Assembly: GCA_039820405.1 (NCBI GenBank)
Contig: JBCBQC010000118.1
Span: 1 to 18,195, forward strand
DNA length: 18,195 nucleotides
Source of the DNA: CALLVY01 sp937899855
Lineage (GTDB): Bacteria; Bacteroidota; Bacteroidia; Chitinophagales; Saprospiraceae
Direction: 5' to 3'
This document shows positions 14,243 through 18,195 of the stretch, in pieces. Each line of letters begins with the position of its first letter. The first letter of the stretch is position 1. Below the pieces are notes generated by a model that saw nothing but the letters and a program-made list of their open reading frames with translations, was not told the origin of the DNA and ran no database searches. The translations under genes were made by a program, and so were the position numbers.

Positions 14243-15742
14243 TTAGCGGATAAGGGTCTTGACGTACTCCAGGTGTGGGTCGCGGTCGGTGGCGATGTCC
14301 TCCTGGCTGATGCTGATTTCTACGTCGGGCTCGACCCCCTCATCCGGGCTGGTAGCCGCCGGGGCGAAGTACTTGACCGGGATGTCCACTTCCATACGGC
14401 TGTAAGGCAGGTAAAAAAAGCAGTAGTCGCCACCGTTGATCCCCTGCTTGTTGCCACCCGAGGTGGCCCCGATGGTCTGGCCAAAGCCAAAGCGCTGGGC
14501 CTTGTAGAGGAGGTCAAAGGTAGCCGATACATTGCTGGGCCCTCCAAAAATAAAGACCTTGCCCCCGTACCGCCGCTCTTGGGGCTCCACATCTTTGCAC
14601 CCCGACTCCTTGAGCGTATACCATTTGTCATCGTACCTCTCGTAGTCGCCCTCGGGGATGCCCTCCAAAATGGCCTTGTTCCAGGTATCGATGTAGGGAA
14701 TTAAGGTGGTGTCCACCCTCGTGGTACTGACCAGGATTTTCCCCGCCTCTTCGCAGGTCAGCTTACGGGAAATGATATAACTCAACAACTCGTCCTTGGG
14801 GTCGGATAAGCCGCCACCGTTGCCCCGAATGTCGACGATGAGATTGGGTATTTGGAGGCTGTCCAATTGATGGAAGGCGTCCTTTAACCAAACCTTGTAG
14901 TCAAAGTCCTTCCAATTCCATATGGCAAAGGTTCCCAGACGGACCACGGCCAATTGGTCGTTGACCACCTCGAAGGTCCAGAATTTGGTTTGGAGGGCTT
15001 CCTCGCCGTAGCGCTCGCGAATGCGATCTTCGCGTTGTTGCTTGCTGAGGGCGCTCACCTTTTCCGTCCGGATGCTTTCGTCCCCAAAGTTGCGGTAGCT
15101 CACCACGTATTGGGACGTCTCCATCGGAAAGAACAGCTGGTGGTACAGGTCAAAAGCCTGCCAGGAATACGTGGTAAAATTCTTCAACGACAGGTAGTAC
15201 GCGGCGGGGGCGGAATTGTGGCCGTCGGATTTGGCAATGGTAAAGAGGCTGTCGTAAATGACCTGGGTTTCGACGCCGTTGATGCTGAGGATTTCGGCAC
15301 CTCGTTGGATGTCCGCCGCCTCGCTGGCGTTGTGGGTCACGTAAAAATTACCCTCGATGATGCGAAAGCCGAGGGGGAAGTAAATGTCGCCCCCAAAGAG
15401 CCGTTTGCGTAGGCTACGTGGCATGTTCCAAGGATTGAGGTAGGTGTGTCCGCAGCGGATTTTGACGACGGTCTGAGCGAGTGTACGCATCCATTCCGCC
15501 TCACTCATTCCGTCCTTGACGGCGGCCCGCAAGTCCGCAAAATGCTGGGTCAAAGACTCGGGCGTATTGTAGCGGTACACCCCCGGGTGGATGTCGACCA
15601 GCGCTTTTTCGAGCAGGGCGATGTCCAGTAGGAGGCTGTCCTTCTTTAGGGACTGTCCCTGTACGAGGAAAGCGGGGTTTTGGGACATTAGGGAGATGCT
15701 CAGGCCAAGCATCAGTGGCAACAAGTAGGATCTTTTCTTCAT
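14243..15742 (-). CDS. S41 family peptidase, secreted
   Basis: 499 residues with an N-terminal signal peptide (KKRSYLLPLMLGLSISLMSQ, cleaved before about residue 30). RCGHTYL (96-102) precedes a PDZ-like segment, about 118-170, with GAEILSINGVE. The S41 catalytic core contains LIVDIRGNGGG (301-311), VFIFGGPSNVSATFDLLYKA (396-415) with the presumed nucleophile Ser406, and TIGATSGGNKQG (423-434). Lys432 stands 26 residues after the Ser, close to the Ser/Lys spacing of CtpA-type enzymes. DEGVEPDVEI (467-476) is the usual C-terminal S41 motif. The family cleaves proteins near C-termini or degrades peptides; here it would act in the periplasm or at the cell surface. It is a stand-alone gene, with no operon partner closer than the 118-base gap upstream. 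Confidence 0.9.
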   Translation of the reverse strand: MKKRSYLLPLMLGLSISLMSQNPAFLVQGQSLKKDSLLLDIALLEKALVDIHPGVYRYNTPESLTQHFADLRAAVKDGMSEAEWMRTLAQTVVKIRCGHTYLNPWNMPRSLRKRLFGGDIYFPLGFRIIEGNFYVTHNASEAADIQRGAEILSINGVETQVIYDSLFTIAKSDGHNSAPAAYYLSLKNFTTYSWQAFDLYHQLFFPMETSQYVVSYRNFGDESIRTEKVSALSKQQREDRIRERYGEEALQTKFWTFEVVNDQLAVVRLGTFAIWNWKDFDYKVWLKDAFHQLDSLQIPNLIVDIRGNGGGLSDPKDELLSYIISRKLTCEEAGKILVSTTRVDTTLIPYIDTWNKAILEGIPEGDYERYDDKWYTLKESGCKDVEPQERRYGGKVFIFGGPSNVSATFDLLYKAQRFGFGQTIGATSGGNKQGINGGDYCFFYLPYSRMEVDIPVKYFAPAATSPDEGVEPDVEISISQEDIATDRDPHLEYVKTLIR

Positions 15743-15860
15743 AAAAATGGTTTTTACTCAAACAATAAGGATCAGACACTACCCAATAGGGGGTCCAACG
15801 GAGAGGAGGACACCGATTGGGCGTGCAGTAGTGGTCGTTTCAATTTCTCCGTCCCTGGCG

Positions 15861-16265
15861 CTAGCCTCGGCTGGCCTCCGGGTAAAACAGGGGCTTGGTG
15901 GCCAACCAAAACAGGGCGGGGAAAAAATGTAGTGGGACGCTCAGTCCGGGAAATAATTCGGGTGATTCGACGTCGAGGGGCAGCTCGTAGGCAAAAGAGC
16001 TGACCAAGCTGGCGAAAGTGAGGAGGAGAAAGACTGCATTAAAGATGATGTCCTTAATCCGTCCATTGGCGACTACTTTGCCGAGTAGCCAGTAGCCCAA
16101 AGCGGCCAGGGTACAGCCAAATAGGCAGGCCCCCAGCATCGCCGGAACGTTGATCACCATAGAAAAATCGACCAGTAGGGCGGCAGCGTAAGCGCTGTCA
16201 AAGACGATGGCGGCAAGACCGGCCAATAGACCGGCCCCCAGGCCATGGAAAAATACGCGTTGCAA
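15861..16265 (-). CDS. Small four-helix membrane protein of unknown function
   Basis: 134 residues from a TTG at 16265, the only usable start before the first helix, 12 bases after the YceI-family stop. Four hydrophobic segments are evident at about 8-28, 34-60, 72-92 and 107-123, with a short polar loop ELPLDVESPELFPG (93-106). No conserved motif that I can name. Close spacing to the YceI-family gene suggests co-transcription. It might belong to one of the uncharacterised DUF families of small Bacteroidota membrane proteins. Confidence 0.7.
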   Translation of the reverse strand: MQRVFFHGLGAGLLAGLAAIVFDSAYAAALLVDFSMVINVPAMLGACLFGCTLAALGYWLLGKVVANGRIKDIIFNAVFLLLTFASLVSSFAYELPLDVESPELFPGLSVPLHFFPALFWLATKPLFYPEASRG

Positions 16266-16277
16266 AATGGAGGATTT

Positions 16278-16808
16278 TTACTGACTTACTGGAACCATGA
16301 TGTCTACCTGGAGATCTGTGGCCGCTTTTTTAGCCATCCCCTTTACCGTTCCGATTCCGTAATCCAAACGATTGATCATAAAACCACCCCGAAAGGTCTG
16401 GTCCTCAAAGGTGAAGGGAAAGGTAATTTCCTTTTTGACGTCGCGGATTTCCAGGGTTCCCGTCACCTCGTAGGCCTCGGTGGTCTTGCGGATCTCGGAG
16501 GAGCTAAAGCGGATCAGGGGAAATTTTTCTGCGTCAAACCACTTGTCACTCCGCGCGTGTTTGTTTTTGACGCCATTGCCCGTACTGATGGAGCCCACGG
16601 CTACTTCCATATCAAATTTGGAGGCGGCCAAATTATTTTCGTCGAAGACGATGTCGCCCTTCAGTTCGTTGAAGATTCCCCTGGGGTTTTTACTCTCAAA
16701 TTTGATGGCGTAGCCCTCCGCGATTTGCCAGGCGACGGATTGGTAGGTCGTAAACGCCGAACTGCCGAGCAGGATGGCAACCAATAAGGCAAACAAGTTA
16801 CTTTTCAT
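16278..16808 (-). CDS. YceI family periplasmic protein
   Basis: 176 residues with a signal peptide (KSNLFALLVAILLGSSAFT). The lipocalin-like YceI domain fills the remainder: VEVAVGSISTGN-type strand at about 67-78 (MEVAVGSISTGNGV), then KWFDAEKFPLIRFSSSEI (89-106), TGTLEIRDVKKEITFPFTF (116-134) and FMINRLDYGIG (143-153). YceI proteins bind isoprenoid or amphiphilic lipids such as polyisoprenoid quinone-like molecules; the exact ligand here is unknown. Length is normal. It lies in a run of four or five co-directional genes, 32 bases after the SAP-domain gene and 12 bases before the small membrane protein. Confidence 0.9.
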   Translation of the reverse strand: MKSNLFALLVAILLGSSAFTTYQSVAWQIAEGYAIKFESKNPRGIFNELKGDIVFDENNLAASKFDMEVAVGSISTGNGVKNKHARSDKWFDAEKFPLIRFSSSEIRKTTEAYEVTGTLEIRDVKKEITFPFTFEDQTFRGGFMINRLDYGIGTVKGMAKKAATDLQVDIMVPVSQ

Positions 16809-16840
16809 GATGGTACGAATTTTATACTGATTTGGATGAT

Positions 16841-17455
16841 TTACGCTTCCAATAGGGCGAGGTCTTCCGGTGCGTAGCGCACAAAGCCATCGTCCGTAGG
16901 CAGTTGTCTTTTGCGTTTCCAGCAGGCGAGGGCCATTTTAAAGCTGGCGCCTTCCTGGTCGGCTAGAAAATCGCGGACGTACTGGGAAAGCATGTTATGG
17001 GCTGCGATGTTGCGCCTAAATTGGGGATCCTCCTTCCGCTGTTCCAAGTATTGCCACTGCAAAACTGCCTCTCCCAGGGTTTTCCCCGGGTGGGCCTTTA
17101 CCCAATCCATAAAGTCAGAATGGCAACTGAACTTGGGACCGATTTGGGCCTTCATAAAGTTGCGGAAGTTGGGACCAAAACTAACGTTGTCGGTGATTAG
17201 GGTATCAAGGTCGAGCTTTTCCCGCGCCCAATTGAAACGCGACTGTGGCCGCTGCTGGGCCACCCGTGGCAACAGCTTTCCATCGTTGTCTAAAGCATAC
17301 ATGATTCGGTCGCGAAGTTCGAATTTGCTGCCAGAGTAGGGCAGCCCGGTGGTTTTGCATAGGTCCACCAATTCGCTTTTGAGCCAGTACCAACGGTTGA
17401 ATTCAGCGCCGCTGCTAATCTCCGAAAAATCCGGTCGCTGCGTATTGCGTTTCAT
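16841..17455 (-). CDS. SAP domain protein with DUF6434
   Basis: 204 residues. RPDFSEISSGAEFNRWYWLK (7-26) followed by SELVDLCKTTGLPYSGSKFELRDRI (27-51) forms a SAP-like helix-loop-helix, a putative DNA/RNA-binding element. FNWAREKLDLDTLITDNVSF (74-93) and MKAQIGPKFSCHSDFMDWVKAH (100-121) match the DUF6434 region as I know it from proteins that pair it with a SAP domain. The tail AHNMLSQYVRDFLADQ (152-167) is conserved in the same proteins. Function is not established; the protein is soluble and cytoplasmic. It is encoded between a lipoprotein gene (47 bases upstream) and the YceI-family gene. Confidence 0.8.
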   Translation of the reverse strand: MKRNTQRPDFSEISSGAEFNRWYWLKSELVDLCKTTGLPYSGSKFELRDRIMYALDNDGKLLPRVAQQRPQSRFNWAREKLDLDTLITDNVSFGPNFRNFMKAQIGPKFSCHSDFMDWVKAHPGKTLGEAVLQWQYLEQRKEDPQFRRNIAAHNMLSQYVRDFLADQEGASFKMALACWKRKRQLPTDDGFVRYAPEDLALLEA

Positions 17456-17502
17456 CGAGATTTCAACAATGAGCGGCGAACTTTGTTTTCCCCCACCGAG
17501 AA

Positions 17503-18153
17503 TTATTCCGCCCGAATCAACGGAATCAGCTTACCCTGGCTATCGAGTCGGTAGTAGCTAACCGTCTCCCTACCATCCGCCGACTGTTGGTAGAGGTCAA
17601 AGCGTTTGCGGGGTGGGTTGACCGCAATCCGGGACCAGGGCAAGGCGGAGAGTTCTTCGGAGAGGAAGTAGGCGTCCTCACGGGGCCGGTAGACGTACAC
17701 GCGGTAGTGGGTGTTGGCGGCAAAACATTGGCGGTCGACAAAGTACAAATCCGGGTTGTTGTCAAAATCGAGGTCTTCCTGATGCAGCACTTGCTTAAAA
17801 TTGGCGATCCGATTGCGAATGCCACACACGAAGGCAGCACTCAATTCCTGGATCATCTGGTCGGATAGGCTATTGACCCGGTTCACCGGACTGACCCGAA
17901 TGTCCCGGTTTTCCACCCGCCATACGCCTTCCTCCCGAAAGAATAGCGAATCCTCGACGTACTGAAAAGTGAAGGATTGTCTTTTGCCCTGTAGATTAAA
18001 GTGGTAGGTCAGCTCCTTGGGGTGAGCAATGGTATTTGCCGGCGCCGGTCCTGCGGATTGGGCGTCTTGGGGATCTTGACAGGCGTTCAGCAAGATCAAC
18101 AGTAGCCCGAGTACAAGGGGGTAAGGGGAACTAAAAAATGGGTAAAAGGTCAT
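17503..18153 (-). CDS. Lipoprotein of unknown function with acidic calcium-like loop
   Basis: 216 residues. A signal peptide with lipobox LLNAC (Cys25) indicates lipid attachment. The mature part is beta-rich by appearance, with an acidic loop DLDFDNNPDLYFVD (127-140) whose Asp129, Asp131, Asn133 and Asp135 spacing resembles the D-x-N-x-D type calcium-binding loops found in XAC2610- and FG-GAP-like proteins. Cys110 and Cys143 could form a disulphide. I do not recognise the family. The ATG at 18153 overlaps the TGA of the preceding gene (ATGA), so it is translationally coupled to it. Confidence 0.8.
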   Translation of the reverse strand: MTFYPFFSSPYPLVLGLLLILLNACQDPQDAQSAGPAPANTIAHPKELTYHFNLQGKRQSFTFQYVEDSLFFREEGVWRVENRDIRVSPVNRVNSLSDQMIQELSAAFVCGIRNRIANFKQVLHQEDLDFDNNPDLYFVDRQCFAANTHYRVYVYRPREDAYFLSEELSALPWSRIAVNPPRKRFDLYQQSADGRETVSYYRLDSQGKLIPLIRAE

Positions 18154-18195
18154 TGTTCTGGGTATTTTTCGCGCAGGTAATCTACCGAAAACCGG
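18150..18195 (-). CDS. Partial CDS, C-terminal end of an unidentified protein
   Basis: Reading leftwards from the window edge, the frame RFSVDYLREKYPEQ ends in TGA at 18152-18150, overlapping the ATG of the lipoprotein gene by ATGA. The 4-base overlap and normal amino-acid content support a real upstream gene in the same operon. Fourteen residues are too few to name it. Confidence 0.5.
   Translation of the reverse strand, partial: RFSVDYLREKYPEQ

Overview
The window reads as chromosomal DNA of a Bacteroidota bacterium, most likely of the Saprospiria/Lewinella type. That placement is inferred from protein character: EAD11-CHAT and DUF1016 proteins, MbnP-type lipoproteins, a glycine-rich RRM protein, a long AcnB, few Shine-Dalgarno sites, several TTG starts, and -7 elements of the TAnnTTTG type. 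Coding is dense and moderately GC-rich. I found no tRNA, rRNA, CRISPR array or complete insertion sequence.

Left part, 1-2134, minus strand: the N-terminus of a probable endonuclease V-like protein at the edge, an EAD11-CHAT protein whose CHAT domain has Tyr in place of the expected catalytic His, and a microbial-type poly(ADP-ribose) glycohydrolase.

Photolyase operon, 2277-6029, plus strand: a class I-like photolyase/cryptochrome, a flavin reductase-like protein, a 46-residue DUF2256 zinc-ribbon protein and a PhrB/CryB-type photolyase, with spacings of 3 and 4 bases and then a 4-base overlap. Both photolyases are unorthodox. By eye alignment the first lacks two of the three canonical Trp-triad residues and the Asn beside flavin N5. 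The second lacks all four cysteines that hold the 4Fe-4S cluster in its family. Behind the operon, 6030-6554 holds no intact gene. It contains the 3' end of a DUF1016 (YhcG-type) nuclease gene split by a 158-bp foldback, MITE-like element that carries a CTAG target duplication.

Central part, 6555-13537, minus strand: aconitase B, a DJ-1/PfpI protein, an MbnH-like di-haem peroxidase lipoprotein, an MbnP-like lipoprotein, a small membrane protein with a C-x-G-K-C motif, and a CPBP intramembrane protease. MbnH and MbnP form a known functional pair in which MbnH oxidises a Trp of MbnP to kynurenine for copper binding. The adjacent CxGKC protein may belong to the same copper-linked unit.

Right part, 13760-18195: a plus-strand glycine-rich RRM protein ends at a strong 32-bp palindromic terminator. 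It faces a minus-strand series: S41 peptidase, a small four-helix membrane protein, a YceI-family protein, a SAP/DUF6434 protein, a lipoprotein, and the last codons of one more gene at the edge.
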